DNA of 64,000 nt from Pseudomonas lini (GCF_030812475.1 NZ_JAUSSR010000002.1:525330-589329), one strand, 5' to 3'. Positions 28,673 to 37,775 are shown, counted from the first letter of the stretch. Notes: generated by a model from the sequence alone, not told the origin. Numbers and translations: made by a program.

Positions 28673-28896
28673 AGTGGGAGCGAGGCTTGCCCGCGATGGC
28701 CATCACGCGAAACAACTGCAAGACCGCGTTATCGTTCATCGCGGGCAAGCCACGCTCCCACAAGGATTTGCGTGAGCGCACAATCCATGCATCACACAGA
28801 ACAAATGTGGGAGCGGGCTCGCCCGCGAAGAGGCCATCCCATTCAACATCCTCGTTGACGGTAAGACCGCATTCGCGAGCAAGCCCGCTCCCACAG
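28673..28896. repeat. Four REP elements in two inverted pairs
   Basis: The 322-bp gap between acnB and the transporter is almost filled by REPs: + copies at 28673-28699 (GTGGGAGCGAGGCTTGCCCG) and 28806-28833, each followed by an inverted partner at 28738-28761 and 28872-28896. Both pairs can form cruciforms. No gene lies here. Confidence 0.88.
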
Positions 28897-28925
28897 AGTA
28901 TTCAGTGCGCCAGGTAAATTTGAGC

Positions 28926-30206
28926 TCAGGCGCTCAGTGAATAGATCAACGCCGAGATTGCCACCAGGCCCACCGCAGTCACGAAGACGTTGGACGCCTG
29001 ACCGCGATAACGCGCCATCGCCGGCACCTTGCGAATCGCATACATCGGCATCAGGAACAGGATCGCCGCAATGATCGGACCACCGAGGGTTTCGATCATG
29101 CCCAGGATGCTCGGGTTCAGCGTGGCAACAATCCAGCACACCACCAGCATGAAGGCCGCGGTCATGCGATCCAGCGTCTTCGGTGCCGGGCGCTTGCCAC
29201 TCTTCACGATCAGACCTTTAAGACCCTCACTGGCACCGATGTAGTGCCCCAGGAACGACTTGGAAATCGCCACGAACGCAATCAACGGCGCCGCAAAGGC
29301 GATGGTCGGATTGCTGAAGTGGTTAGCCAGGTAGGACAGGATCGACAGGTTCTGCGCCTTGGCCTCGGCCAGTTGCGCCGGCGACAGTGTCAGCACGCAG
29401 CTGAACACGAAGAACAGCACCATCACCACCATCAAGCCGTGGGCCCGGGACAGGATCTGTGAGCTGCGCTCCTGGGCGTGATCGCCGTAACGACGTTTCT
29501 GGTCCACCGCAAACGCCGAGATGATCGGCGAGTGGTTGAACGAAAATACCATCACCGGAATCGCCAGCCACAGGGTGTGCAACAACGCCGAGGGTTCAGG
29601 CAGTGTGGAAGCGGTGGCCAGGATGCCGCCGTTCCAGTGCGGAATCAGGAACACCGCGAGAAACAGCAGTGCCACGATGAACGGATAGACCATCAGGCTC
29701 ATGGCCTTGACGATCGCTTGCTCGCCGCAACGCACCACGGCCAGCAGGCCGAGGATCAGCACCAGCGACAGTACGGCGCGCGGCGGTGGCATGATGTGCA
29801 GTTGATGCTCGAGAAAACTGCCCACGGTGTTGGTCAGGGCCACACTGTAGATCAGCAGGATCGGAAAGATCGCAAAGAAGTAAAGCAAGGTGATCAGCGC
29901 GCCGGCCCTGATCCCGAAGTGCTCTTCCACCACTTCGGTAATGTCCGCGCCTTCGCGCCCGGACAGCACAAAGCGGGTCAGGCCACGGTGTGCGTAAAAC
30001 GTCATCGGGAAGGCCAACACTGCCAGGATCAGCAACGGCCAGAAGCCGCCCAGCCCTGCATTGATTGGCAAAAACAACGTGCCAGCCCCGATGGCCGTGC
30101 CAAACAGGCCCAGCATCCAGGTGGTGTCATGGCGATTCCAGCGGGTAAGACTTGCTGGTGTCGCCGCTACATAGCGTTCGTCGACGCTATTGGCCTGATC
30201 ATTCAT
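28926..30206 (-). CDS. HAAAP-family amino-acid permease (serine/threonine transporter-like)
   Basis: A 426-residue inner-membrane protein with about 11 hydrophobic helices and the SdaC/TdcC-like opening TWMLGLFGTAIGAGTLFLPI. It also has FSFNHSPIISAFAVDQKRRY and the C-terminal ETLGGPIIAAILFLMPMYAI of the hydroxy/aromatic amino-acid permease family. Proton-coupled import of serine or threonine is the usual role; the exact substrate cannot be fixed here. The ATG at 30206 has GGAG upstream. It is divergent from the tautomerase across 268 bp in which I see no further gene. Confidence 0.87.
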   Translation of the reverse strand: MNDQANSVDERYVAATPASLTRWNRHDTTWMLGLFGTAIGAGTLFLPINAGLGGFWPLLILAVLAFPMTFYAHRGLTRFVLSGREGADITEVVEEHFGIRAGALITLLYFFAIFPILLIYSVALTNTVGSFLEHQLHIMPPPRAVLSLVLILGLLAVVRCGEQAIVKAMSLMVYPFIVALLFLAVFLIPHWNGGILATASTLPEPSALLHTLWLAIPVMVFSFNHSPIISAFAVDQKRRYGDHAQERSSQILSRAHGLMVVMVLFFVFSCVLTLSPAQLAEAKAQNLSILSYLANHFSNPTIAFAAPLIAFVAISKSFLGHYIGASEGLKGLIVKSGKRPAPKTLDRMTAAFMLVVCWIVATLNPSILGMIETLGGPIIAAILFLMPMYAIRKVPAMARYRGQASNVFVTAVGLVAISALIYSLSA

Positions 30207-30474
30207 CCGGTGGGATCTCCGCATTCCGGTCACTGGCTACCCGGTCAGGGCGAGTCGGAAAAATCCGACAGGCAGCGCCCTGGCCGAAACAGGGGCGCGA
30301 TTGTCCGGGATTTATGAACAGAAGCAAAGACTTAGCTGAGGAATGGTGATTCGGATCAGTTAATCGGGCGACTTTGCCCCTCCTGCAGGCGAGCCACAAT
30401 CCATTTGCCAACCGTTCACCCTGATGTATGTTCATTCAGGTTCCGTCCGGCAACCCTCATCGCGGAGACAAGCC

Positions 30475-30858
30475 ATGCCACTCGTTCGCGTCGACATCAA
30501 AAAGCATCAAGACCCTGCCTACGTCAAACGTGTCGGGCAATTGATCTACGCCGCCATGCACAGCGCCATCGGCGTGCCGGAGAACGATAATTTCCAGATC
30601 CTGGCCGAGCACGATGAACAGCATTTCATCTTCGATCCCGGGTACCTGGGCATCCACCGCTCCGATAACCTGGTGGTGATACAAATCACCTTGAGCGAAG
30701 GCCGCACCATCGAACAGAAAAAACTGCTTTATAAAACCATTGCTGACACCTTGAATGCGCAATTGGGGGTTCGACTGGAAGATGTTTTCGTCAATCTGGT
30801 GGAAGTGAAGAAAGAGAACTGGTCGTTTGGCAATGGTGTTGCCCAGTATGCACTCTGA
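30475..30858 (+). CDS. 4-oxalocrotonate tautomerase-superfamily protein
   Basis: A 127-residue protein of the tautomerase/MIF fold, starting MPLVRVDIKK so that Pro2 becomes the N-terminal catalytic proline after Met removal. Two beta-alpha-beta halves can be seen; the second ends VRLEDVFVNLVEVKKENWSF. This longer two-unit form resembles malonate semialdehyde decarboxylase-like or tautomerase_3 proteins rather than the 62-residue 4-OT. The ATG at 30475 follows CGGAGA. The substrate is unknown, and no catabolic neighbours give a hint. Confidence 0.88.
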   Translation: MPLVRVDIKKHQDPAYVKRVGQLIYAAMHSAIGVPENDNFQILAEHDEQHFIFDPGYLGIHRSDNLVVIQITLSEGRTIEQKKLLYKTIADTLNAQLGVRLEDVFVNLVEVKKENWSFGNGVAQYAL

Positions 30859-31067
30859 TCTGCGCATGCCTGTCGGAGCTAACAGGAGCGATTACTGAAT
30901 GACGATATTGCTCATCTTGCAATATTACGCATCGGAAAGCTCCTACAGGCGAAGTATCGATAAGTAAATCCGGCAAATCATTTCTTAAACGCCAGATATA
31001 CTGATTTGTTACAAGCAACTACCCACCCTTGAACAACCCTCATTTCCAGCTTATATTTTTCAGGCAT

Positions 31068-31101
31068 TGAATGCTGAATGCTGAATGCTGAATGCTGAAT
31101 G
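31068..31101. repeat. Heptanucleotide tandem repeat (TGAATGC)n
   Basis: Four perfect copies of TGAATGC and a fifth partial copy (TGAATG) end 43 bp before the start of the DUF4822-like gene. A 7-bp unit in a promoter region changes spacing by slippage. The rest of the 286-bp gap is AT-rich with no gene. Confidence 0.9.
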
Positions 31102-31144
31102 ATTAATAGCGCGCGACTTACCCATCAATCATGGAGTTATACGC

Positions 31145-31666
31145 ATGCAAAAAAACAATATTACGTCTACGCTCTTGCTTGCCGCGGCCATGTTGTGCCC
31201 CCTCAGCGTCTTTGCGCAACAAACCTCCGCCACTGCCGATATTCAGGACCTGGCCTCCTCTCCCAGGTGGCTGACAACCAAGGTCTATATCGAGGGTGCG
31301 CCACAAACGGATGTCAAAGAGAAATATCCCGGGGTGGTCGGAATATCGACATGGGACCCCGAACGCAATCGCTATGAGTTCTTTTACACCGACACGGGAG
31401 AATCAAAGTACGACAATGGAGGTGGCGGATACTTTTTTGTCACTGGCGATCAGAAAACCCACGTTTTAGTGCCCGATATGGGGACGACCAAAACCGTAGT
31501 CAGGCGATTGGAAACGCTGAGCTCCAATGAGTTCACCTATTCTCGCGAAGTGCCTCGCGACATGAAGGAAAACAATCCTCCGGTGCGCATCTATGTCGTG
31601 CATGCGCCCTATACCGGAACAGTAGTTACAAAGTCCGCCATCAAACCCGACACCAATACCAACTGA
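31145..31666 (+). CDS. Secreted DUF4822-like protein
   Basis: A 173-residue exported protein with a signal peptide (MQKNNITSTLLLAAAMLCPL to about residue 24, cleaved after VFA). The mature part has the layout I associate with DUF4822: a short helix (IQDLASSPRWLTTKVYI), then strands with GVVGISTWDPERNRYEFFYT, GGYFFVTGDQKTHVLVPDMG and FTYSREVPRDMKENNPPVRI. No catalytic motif is evident. The gene is AT-richer than the surroundings and lies just behind the heptamer repeat. A second small secreted protein follows after 101 bp. The domain call is from memory of family pattern, moderately sure. Confidence 0.65.
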   Translation: MQKNNITSTLLLAAAMLCPLSVFAQQTSATADIQDLASSPRWLTTKVYIEGAPQTDVKEKYPGVVGISTWDPERNRYEFFYTDTGESKYDNGGGGYFFVTGDQKTHVLVPDMGTTKTVVRRLETLSSNEFTYSREVPRDMKENNPPVRIYVVHAPYTGTVVTKSAIKPDTNTN

Positions 31667-31767
31667 ACCCGTCGGCCCGCCGAGCACAAGCGATTCCATT
31701 CATTGCACACGAGTAGCGTCGGGGCGGGAAATATAGCTTGCCACCTGAAAAAACATGGAGTTTAAAC

Positions 31768-32205
31768 ATGCATAAAACGCTCAAGATATTTCTGTTATCT
31801 ACGCTACTGCTCTCCTCGGCTTTCTCCGTTGCCAATGCGCAATCCACAACGCCCTCCCCTGCAAAAAATGCCGTGTCCACGCCAGACAATGCCGTCATGC
31901 TGACCGTCTTCCTAAAGCACGATCAGTCACGACCATTGAGCGAATTAAAGGCCCAGCTGGCCAGGCAAGGATTCTATAAGGCCTTTCCACCCGCTGGGGT
32001 AGAGGTTGTCAGCTGGAATATCATGATGGGTATCGGACAAGTCGTCACACTGCGCCTTCCGGCTTCCCGTCTGGCAGAAGTAAACCTTGCACTCGAAAAT
32101 ACGGCGTGGGGAAGTTACAGAACCGAGTTCTATCCGACTTATGATTTCAAAGCGATCGCACTGGCGGAACAAACCAAGGCACAACAAACACAAGCTGCTC
32201 AGTGA
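31768..32205 (+). CDS. Small secreted protein of unknown function
   Basis: A 145-residue protein with a signal peptide (MHKTLKIFLLSTLLLSSAFS to about residue 24, ending ANA). After a Ser/Thr/Pro linker comes a compact domain of about 90 residues: VMLTVFLKHDQSRPLSELKA, FPPAGVEVVSWNIMMGIGQV and SYRTEFYPTYDFKAIALAEQ. It may be a ferredoxin-like alpha/beta fold of the muconolactone-isomerase kind, but this is a guess from the LTVFLKHD...VTLRLPASRLAEVN pattern. The start has GGAG eight bases upstream. It probably shares a transcript with the DUF4822-like gene and ends at the hairpin just downstream. Confidence 0.75.
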   Translation: MHKTLKIFLLSTLLLSSAFSVANAQSTTPSPAKNAVSTPDNAVMLTVFLKHDQSRPLSELKAQLARQGFYKAFPPAGVEVVSWNIMMGIGQVVTLRLPASRLAEVNLALENTAWGSYRTEFYPTYDFKAIALAEQTKAQQTQAAQ

Positions 32206-32213
32206 CGCCTGCG

Positions 32214-32241
32214 GCAGCACACTGTATTTGCAGTGTGCTGC
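32214..32241 (+). terminator. Hairpin terminator after the secreted-protein pair
   Basis: A perfect 11-bp stem, GCAGCACACTG against CAGTGTGCTGC with a 6-base loop, followed by ACTTTGACG. The T-run is short, so termination may be partial. Confidence 0.75.
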
Positions 32242-32407
32242 ACTTTGACGTGACGGCGGCCCTGAAGCGTGAATTTGCTTCTTTCAGGAAGCGGTCCAGA
32301 CTGAAAAATGTCGCCACAGCAATGACGACCATTGCCAATCCGCTTGGGAATCAGCACCCTGAAACTGGTTTTCACACTCGACACGTAACGATCACAGGAG
32401 CAGAGTA

Positions 32408-33373
32408 ATGCCCGCAACCGTTCTGGTACTGGTTGAAACCATCAATGATTACCTGCCGATTCTCGAACACCAGGGCTTTCACCTGATTCTGGCCCCGACG
32501 CCCGCCGAGCGCGCCGCGGCCATCACCCGCCACGGCGGTCAGATCGATGCGGTGCTGACTCGCGGTCCATTGGGGCTGTATGCCGATGAAATCGTCGCCC
32601 TGCCCAATCTCAAGATCATCTGCGTCATCGGCGCCGGCTACGAACAGGTCGACCTGCAAGCCGCCGCCGACCGGGGTATCACGGTGACTAACGGCGCCGG
32701 GGTCAACGCGTCATCGGTGGCCGACCACGCCATGGCCATGCTCCTGGCACTGGTACGCGACATCCCCCGCTGCGACGCTGCCGTGCGCCGCGGCGAGTGG
32801 CCAAAAATCATGCGCCCTTCCCTGGCGGGCAAACGCCTGGGCATCCTGGGTCTCGGCGCTGTCGGCATGGCCATTGCCAAACGCGCGGCGCACGGCTTCG
32901 ACATGACGGTGAGCTACCACAACCGCCAGCATCGCAGCGACGTACCCTACAGCTTCTGTTCGACGCCAACCGAGCTGGCGCGTGCATCGGATTTTCTGAT
33001 CGTCGCCACCCCCGGGGGCCTGGGTACCAAACACCTAATCAACAAACAGGTGCTCGATGCCCTGGGCCCCAAAGGCTTCGTGGTCAACATCGCACGGGCC
33101 AGTGTCATCGTCACCGCGGATCTGATCTACGCATTGGAACAGCGACGAATTGCCGGTGCCGCGCTGGATGTCTTCGATGCCGAACCTCATGTGCCGGATG
33201 CATTCAAAACATTGGCCAACGTGATCCTGACGCCGCATGTCGCCGGTTTGTCTCCCGAGGCCACCCAGGGAACCGTGGAGTTGGTGGGTCGCAATCTGGT
33301 GGCGTTCTTTTCCGGAAACCCGGTACTCACGCCGATCGATCTGCCGGCCAGCCATGCCAAGGCAGCGCTTTAG
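32408..33373 (+). CDS. D-isomer specific 2-hydroxyacid dehydrogenase
   Basis: NAD(P)-dependent reduction of a 2-keto acid (glyoxylate, hydroxypyruvate or 2-ketogluconate type) to the D-hydroxy acid. The 321 residues have the usual two-domain fold. The Rossmann loop LGILGLGAVGMAIAKR lies at about 142-157, followed by the catalytic Arg in VVNIARASVIV, Glu in DVFDAEPHVPDAF and His in ILTPHVAG. The Arg-Glu-His set is complete. Strand 2 carries YHNRQHRSD, where Asn-Arg favours NADPH. The gene stands alone. GHRB-like enzymes are the closest general class; I cannot name the substrate. Confidence 0.9.
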   Translation: MPATVLVLVETINDYLPILEHQGFHLILAPTPAERAAAITRHGGQIDAVLTRGPLGLYADEIVALPNLKIICVIGAGYEQVDLQAAADRGITVTNGAGVNASSVADHAMAMLLALVRDIPRCDAAVRRGEWPKIMRPSLAGKRLGILGLGAVGMAIAKRAAHGFDMTVSYHNRQHRSDVPYSFCSTPTELARASDFLIVATPGGLGTKHLINKQVLDALGPKGFVVNIARASVIVTADLIYALEQRRIAGAALDVFDAEPHVPDAFKTLANVILTPHVAGLSPEATQGTVELVGRNLVAFFSGNPVLTPIDLPASHAKAAL

Positions 33374-33518
33374 GCGATCATTCAAACAGGTGTATCAAAA
33401 GCAATGATTGCCCGGCAACACGCTCGCCTATAAGGGCTGTTCGTGGTTGTGGGTGTCAGGCCTGCGCATTAGATTAGCCAATAGTTTAAGGCCTCCAGAA
33501 TAAGCAGAAGGGATAAGC

Positions 33519-34586
33519 ATGGCGCTTACTGACCAGTCCACCCGTATCCGCTCCGGCGAAGAACTCGATGCCAGGGTGATCGATCCTTACCTCAAGGCCC
33601 ATATTCCGGGCCTCAGTGGTCAGCCTGCCATCAGCCAGTTCCCTGGCGGCGCGTCCAACCTCACCTATTTGCTGGAATACCCCGGACAGGAGTTCGTCCT
33701 GCGTCGGCCTCCGTTCGGCCAAAAGGCCAAGTCTGCCCACGACATGGGCCGGGAGTTCCGGATTCTCAATCAGCTCCGGAACGGCTTCCCATACTGTCCT
33801 AAGGCCTACGTGCACTGCACAGATGAATCGGTGATCGGCGCCGAGTTCTATGTGATGGAACGGGTCAAGGGCATCATCCTGCGCGCCGAACTGCCGCCGG
33901 AGCTGGGCCTGGATTCGGCCAGGACCGAAACCCTGTGCAAGAGCTTTATCGACAAGTTAGTCGAGCTGCATCAGGTCGATTACAACGCCCACGGCCTGGG
34001 CGACCTCGGCAAACCTGAAGGCTACGTCGCACGACAGATCAAAGGCTGGAGCGAACGCTACGAAAGAGCCCTGACTCCGGACGCGCCGCAATGGCAGGCG
34101 GTCAAGGCCTGGCTCAATGACAAAATGCCGGCCGATCACCCAACGTCGAGCGTCGTGCACAACGATTACCGCTTCGATAACGTGATCCTCGACCCGAACA
34201 ATCCGATGCAGATCATCGGCGTGCTCGACTGGGAACTGACCACCCTCGGTGACCCGTTGATGGACTTGGGCAACACCCTCGCCTATTGGATCGAAGCCGA
34301 CGACCCGGCGCCGGTGCAACTGATGCGCCGCCAACCAAGCCACGCCCCGGGCATGCTGACCCGCCGCGAATTCGTCGATTACTACGCCCAACGTTCAGGT
34401 ATCGAGATCGACAATTTCGATTTCTACTACACCTACGGCCTGTTCCGCCTGGCCGGTATCGTGCAACAGATCTACTACCGCTTCTTCCATGGTCAGACCC
34501 AGGACAAACGTTTCGCGCAGTTCATTCATATGAACAAACTGCTGGAACAGATGAGCCTGCAGGTCATTCACACATCCAGTCTTTGA
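33519..34586 (+). CDS. APH/ACAD10-type phosphotransferase family protein
   Basis: A 355-residue kinase-like protein of the aminoglycoside phosphotransferase fold, in the branch found beside acyl-CoA dehydrogenases and SDRs. It has a glycine-rich N-lobe FPGGASNLTYLLEYPGQEFV, the Brenner motif VVHNDYRFDNVILD with the catalytic Asp, and the metal-binding VLDWELTTLGDPLMDLGN. It probably phosphorylates a hydroxyacyl compound, by analogy with ACAD10/11 kinase domains, which act on 4-hydroxy fatty acids. The downstream SDR begins 44 bp after the stop and is probably co-transcribed. No antibiotic role is implied. Confidence 0.87.
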   Translation: MALTDQSTRIRSGEELDARVIDPYLKAHIPGLSGQPAISQFPGGASNLTYLLEYPGQEFVLRRPPFGQKAKSAHDMGREFRILNQLRNGFPYCPKAYVHCTDESVIGAEFYVMERVKGIILRAELPPELGLDSARTETLCKSFIDKLVELHQVDYNAHGLGDLGKPEGYVARQIKGWSERYERALTPDAPQWQAVKAWLNDKMPADHPTSSVVHNDYRFDNVILDPNNPMQIIGVLDWELTTLGDPLMDLGNTLAYWIEADDPAPVQLMRRQPSHAPGMLTRREFVDYYAQRSGIEIDNFDFYYTYGLFRLAGIVQQIYYRFFHGQTQDKRFAQFIHMNKLLEQMSLQVIHTSSL

Positions 34587-34630
34587 CTACGCACCTGGCC
34601 CAATAACAAGATTTTTCATAAGGGAATCCC

Positions 34631-35398
34631 ATGTCCAAGACACAGTTGTTCGACCTCGACGGCAAGATCGCTTTCGTTTCCGGTGCCAGCCGCGGTATCG
34701 GTGAAGCCATTGCCAAGCTGCTGGCACAGCAAGGCGCCCACGTCATCGTTTCGAGCCGCAAACTCGATGGCTGCCAGCACGTGGCTGACGCCATCATCGC
34801 TGCCGGCGGCAAAGCCACCGCCATCGCTTGCCATATCGGTGAAATGGAACAGATCAGCCAGGTCTTCGCCGGCATCAAGGAACAGTTCGGGCGCCTGGAC
34901 ATTTTGGTCAACAACGCCGCGACCAACCCGCAGTTCTGCAATGTACTGGACACCGACCTCGGCGCCTTTCAGAAAACCGTGGACGTCAACATCCGCGGCT
35001 ACTTCTTCATGTCGGTGGAAGCCGGCAAGCTGATGCGCGAGAACGGTGGCGGCAGCATCATCAACGTGGCTTCGATCAACGGCGTCTCGCCGGGGATTTT
35101 CCAGGGCATCTACTCGGTGACCAAGGCCGCCGTGATCAACATGACCAAGGTGTTCGCCAAGGAATGCGCGCAGTTCGGCATTCGATGCAACGCGCTGTTG
35201 CCAGGGCTCACCGACACCAAGTTCGCTTCGGCGCTGGTGAAAAACGAGTCGATCCTGAACACCGCGCTGCAGCAGATTCCCCTCAAGCGCGTAGCGCACC
35301 CGAGTGAGATGGCAGGGGCGGTGCTTTACCTGGCCAGCGACGCGTCCAGTTACACCACTGGCGTAGCGCTGAACGTGGATGGCGGCTACCTGTCCTGA
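34631..35398 (+). CDS. Short-chain dehydrogenase/reductase
   Basis: A 255-residue classical SDR. The cofactor loop GASRGIGEA is at about 15-23, NNAAT at about 92-96, the catalytic Ser in IINVASINGVSPG, and YSVTKAAV with the catalytic Tyr and Lys at about 158-162. The GxxxGxG and C-terminal YTTGVALNVDGGYLS are typical of FabG-like enzymes. It is in operon with the phosphotransferase, which suggests a shared pathway of acyl or hydroxy-acid degradation. A perfect hairpin follows. Cofactor preference cannot be settled. Confidence 0.9.
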   Translation: MSKTQLFDLDGKIAFVSGASRGIGEAIAKLLAQQGAHVIVSSRKLDGCQHVADAIIAAGGKATAIACHIGEMEQISQVFAGIKEQFGRLDILVNNAATNPQFCNVLDTDLGAFQKTVDVNIRGYFFMSVEAGKLMRENGGGSIINVASINGVSPGIFQGIYSVTKAAVINMTKVFAKECAQFGIRCNALLPGLTDTKFASALVKNESILNTALQQIPLKRVAHPSEMAGAVLYLASDASSYTTGVALNVDGGYLS

Positions 35399-35427
35399 TT
35401 CGAATGCTCGAGGCGCCTTGAGCGAAA

Positions 35428-35453
35428 CCGCCAGTGACACCTGTCACTGGCGG
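35428..35453. terminator. Perfect 12-bp hairpin between convergent genes
   Basis: CCGCCAGTGACA pairs with TGTCACTGGCGG around a 2-base centre. On the minus strand TTTCG follows, so it best serves the lipoprotein gene, but it can also end the SDR transcript. Confidence 0.75.
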
Positions 35454-35474
35454 TACCCGCAAACACAGCGGCGC

Positions 35475-35696
35475 CTACTGCGTGATGCAACGAGTAAGCG
35501 TTGTGTGACGGGTCACCTGCCCTTGCGCCCTCATATCGCCCTGTACCTCGGTGTTTTCCGAGGTTTGGCACGTGCGTTCAGGGGGTGGTGGCGGTGCGGC
35601 GGGAGGGGGTGGCGGCGGACTGGCGCAGCCCCCCAGAATCGCTGTAAAGAATGCGAACGACAGTGGCGCGACGATGCGTTTCCCAAGACTTTTCAT
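35475..35696 (-). CDS. Small proline-rich lipoprotein
   Basis: A 73-residue predicted lipoprotein. The signal MKSLGKRIVAPLSFAFFTAI leads to a lipobox LGGC at about 21-24, giving a mature lipid-anchored Cys. The first part after the Cys is a poly-proline linker (ASPPPPPPAAPPPPP), then about 30 polar residues with two Cys (RTCQ and TRCITQ) that could form a disulfide. I do not recognise a family. The ATG at 35696 is preferred to an upstream TTG. It probably sits in the outer membrane. Short, but the lipobox makes it credible. Confidence 0.65.
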   Translation of the reverse strand: MKSLGKRIVAPLSFAFFTAILGGCASPPPPPPAAPPPPPERTCQTSENTEVQGDMRAQGQVTRHTTLTRCITQ

Positions 35697-35835
35697 AGGC
35701 TGACCCGCGGTAAGTGATCGACACATTTCCGCGACACTGGAACTCCACCGCAAATCCGCGGACCGGTCACAGAAAAAATACCCTCGTATCCCTTATAGCC
35801 CAGTCGCCCGCCAACGCCAGTAAACCGAGCGTTTC

Positions 35836-36087
35836 CTATACCACCGGATCAGAACGATGCAGGCCGTTGCTCTCCAGTTCATAGCGCAACTCTTCGATCA
35901 AGGCGACAACCGCCTCGGGCGTACGCAGCGCCGCTACGCTCAATCCGCTGACCACCAGATCCACTTGCCCGGACACCGGATGATACAGCTTCACCGTCAG
36001 CGAACTATCACCTGACAGATTGCATTCGCAGGCCAATGGCGAAAAGCTGCGCTCCAGTTCAGAGCGCAATTGCGTCAGATAAATCAT
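35836..36087 (-). CDS. DUF1652 protein
   Basis: An 83-residue protein typical of Pseudomonas DUF1652: it starts MIYLTQLRSELERSFSPLAC, continues through DSSLTVKLYHPVSGQVDLVV, and ends in a helix with IEELRYELES. It is small, soluble and has no signal peptide. The function is unknown. It lies alone between the lipoprotein gene and a LuxR-type regulator, 191 bp downstream of the latter. The reading frame and length fit the family. Confidence 0.82.
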   Translation of the reverse strand: MIYLTQLRSELERSFSPLACECNLSGDSSLTVKLYHPVSGQVDLVVSGLSVAALRTPEAVVALIEELRYELESNGLHRSDPVV

Positions 36088-36278
36088 TGCGATTCACCGT
36101 GCAGTGGCGCAAGGGAGACCGCACCCTCGAACGTATGATGGCCCATGTGACTGTTCCTTGAATATCCAAAGGGGACGCGATAACACTCCGAAGACTCGTA
36201 TCGCACCCTTACAGGCTACGAACTGTCGCCTCTGGCCAGAACCTCCATTTGCACCGTCCCAGCTAGTGCATTTGCACC

Positions 36279-37775
36279 TTAACGATGCCGCTTTGGCCGC
36301 CTCTCGCTGGAGAACAACCCACGTTCGCGTGCCCAGACAATCGCCTCGCTGCGACTGTGCACATCCAGCTTGGAATAAACCATCGACACATGATTGCGCA
36401 CCGTGTTGGTCGCCAGTTTCAGCCGTACCGCGATTTCCTTGTCGGCCAGCCCTTCACAGATCAGGCCTAACACATCACGCTCCCGGGCCGTCAAGTCAGT
36501 GAAGGAGACGCTGGGCAGTGTCGGCGAACTGACGTTCTTCACATTGGCGAGTTTCTCGATCAGCATGCGACTGAACCAGGACGCATCTTTCATCACCTCT
36601 TCAATGGCCGATACCAGTTCAAGCTCCGTGCGTTTACGCTCTGTGACGTCCATCAATACCAGCAGGTAGCACAGGCCATCCTGAATGGCCACGGTATCGG
36701 CCGACACCGCACAATCGATCAATTCGCCGCCTTTTTTACGGACACGAACATCGATGCGATCCAGGCTTGCGGTTTTTTCCAACGCCGCAAACAGCTGGGT
36801 CCGTGTGCCCTTGTCATGGATGAAATCGATCTGCGCGATGGTCTTGCCGAATACCTCTTCACCGGGGTACGCAAAGGTATCCAGAAACGCTTTATTGACG
36901 TCCATCACCATCTGATCATGGGCGCTACACACCAGGATCGGCACCGGGGTCAGGCGAAACGCCTTGGCGAAACGCTCCTCGCTCTGGCGCAGGGCAATTT
37001 CGGCCTTGTGTCGCGGCTCCATGTCGACGAAGGAAAACAACATGCAGGCTTCGTCATTGAGCTCAAGGGGTTGGCCGGCGACGATGACCTGTTTGTAGCC
37101 ACCGTCGGACACTTGCAGCTGCGCCGACATTTGCCCAATGGTCGTTCCTTCGCGCAATCGTTGTTTGGCCAGGTCCTTGTTTTCGGCGCCATCCAGCACG
37201 TCCAGTTCATAGGTCGTGATGCCGATAACCTGATCGCGGGCATAGCCGGTCATGTCGAGGAAGCCGGGGTTGACCTTGATGTAGCGCAAATCGCTGAGAC
37301 GGCAGATCACCGCAGGAGCCGGATTGGCGTTAAAGGTTTTTTCGAAACGCTGCTCGGCGCTGGCCCATTCGGTAACATCGTCCATGATCAACACCAGCGA
37401 CTCCGGATCGCCCGCAGTGTCTGTCAGGACCATGCTGCGCACGCTGTGCACCCAGGAACGCTCTTCGTCCCCAGTCGGCATCACCTCGACCAATACGTCA
37501 CTGAAGGTCTCGCCGCGAGCCACGCGGGCGATTGGATAATTGTCGGCCGGGACCGGATGATTATTGCGATAGCGTAAAGTGAAGCGACTGGCGTATTCCC
37601 TGGCATCGCCGCCCAGCTCACCCATCCGGCTGACACCGTGCATGGCCAACGCGGCCTCGTTGGCCCAGAGAATGGTCTGGTCGAGCTCCAACAGAATCAC
37701 CCCGTCGGACAGCCCCGCGATGATTTGCTGCAACTGCCGGCGATTGGTTTCGGTGCTCAGGACGTCCTGGCTCAT
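36279..37775 (-). CDS. Multi-PAS LuxR-type transcriptional regulator
   Basis: A 498-residue cytoplasmic regulator. Three PAS-like domains (about 12-135, 140-260 and 270-385) can be read from NRRQLQQIIAGLSDGVILLE, FNANPAPAVICRLSDLRYIK and FRLTPVPILVCSAHDQMVMD. A short helical linker leads to a LuxR/GerE helix-turn-helix at about 425-488 (LTARERDVLGLICEGLADKE, NTVRNHVSMVYSKLDVHSRS). There is no kinase or receiver domain, so it is likely a one-component sensor that binds a ligand or cofactor through PAS. Targets are unknown; the divergent or nearby catabolic genes are candidates only by position. Confidence 0.88.
   Translation of the reverse strand: MSQDVLSTETNRRQLQQIIAGLSDGVILLELDQTILWANEAALAMHGVSRMGELGGDAREYASRFTLRYRNNHPVPADNYPIARVARGETFSDVLVEVMPTGDEERSWVHSVRSMVLTDTAGDPESLVLIMDDVTEWASAEQRFEKTFNANPAPAVICRLSDLRYIKVNPGFLDMTGYARDQVIGITTYELDVLDGAENKDLAKQRLREGTTIGQMSAQLQVSDGGYKQVIVAGQPLELNDEACMLFSFVDMEPRHKAEIALRQSEERFAKAFRLTPVPILVCSAHDQMVMDVNKAFLDTFAYPGEEVFGKTIAQIDFIHDKGTRTQLFAALEKTASLDRIDVRVRKKGGELIDCAVSADTVAIQDGLCYLLVLMDVTERKRTELELVSAIEEVMKDASWFSRMLIEKLANVKNVSSPTLPSVSFTDLTARERDVLGLICEGLADKEIAVRLKLATNTVRNHVSMVYSKLDVHSRSEAIVWARERGLFSSERRPKRHR

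Noticed and set aside
33519..34586. Aminoglycoside resistance kinase
   Set aside because: The APH fold is present, but the sequence type and the SDR neighbour fit the ACAD10/11-like metabolic kinases.
36104..36502. Small + strand open frame between DUF1652 and the PAS-LuxR gene
   Set aside because: Overlaps the 3' end of the regulator in antisense, has no ribosome site and no domain.
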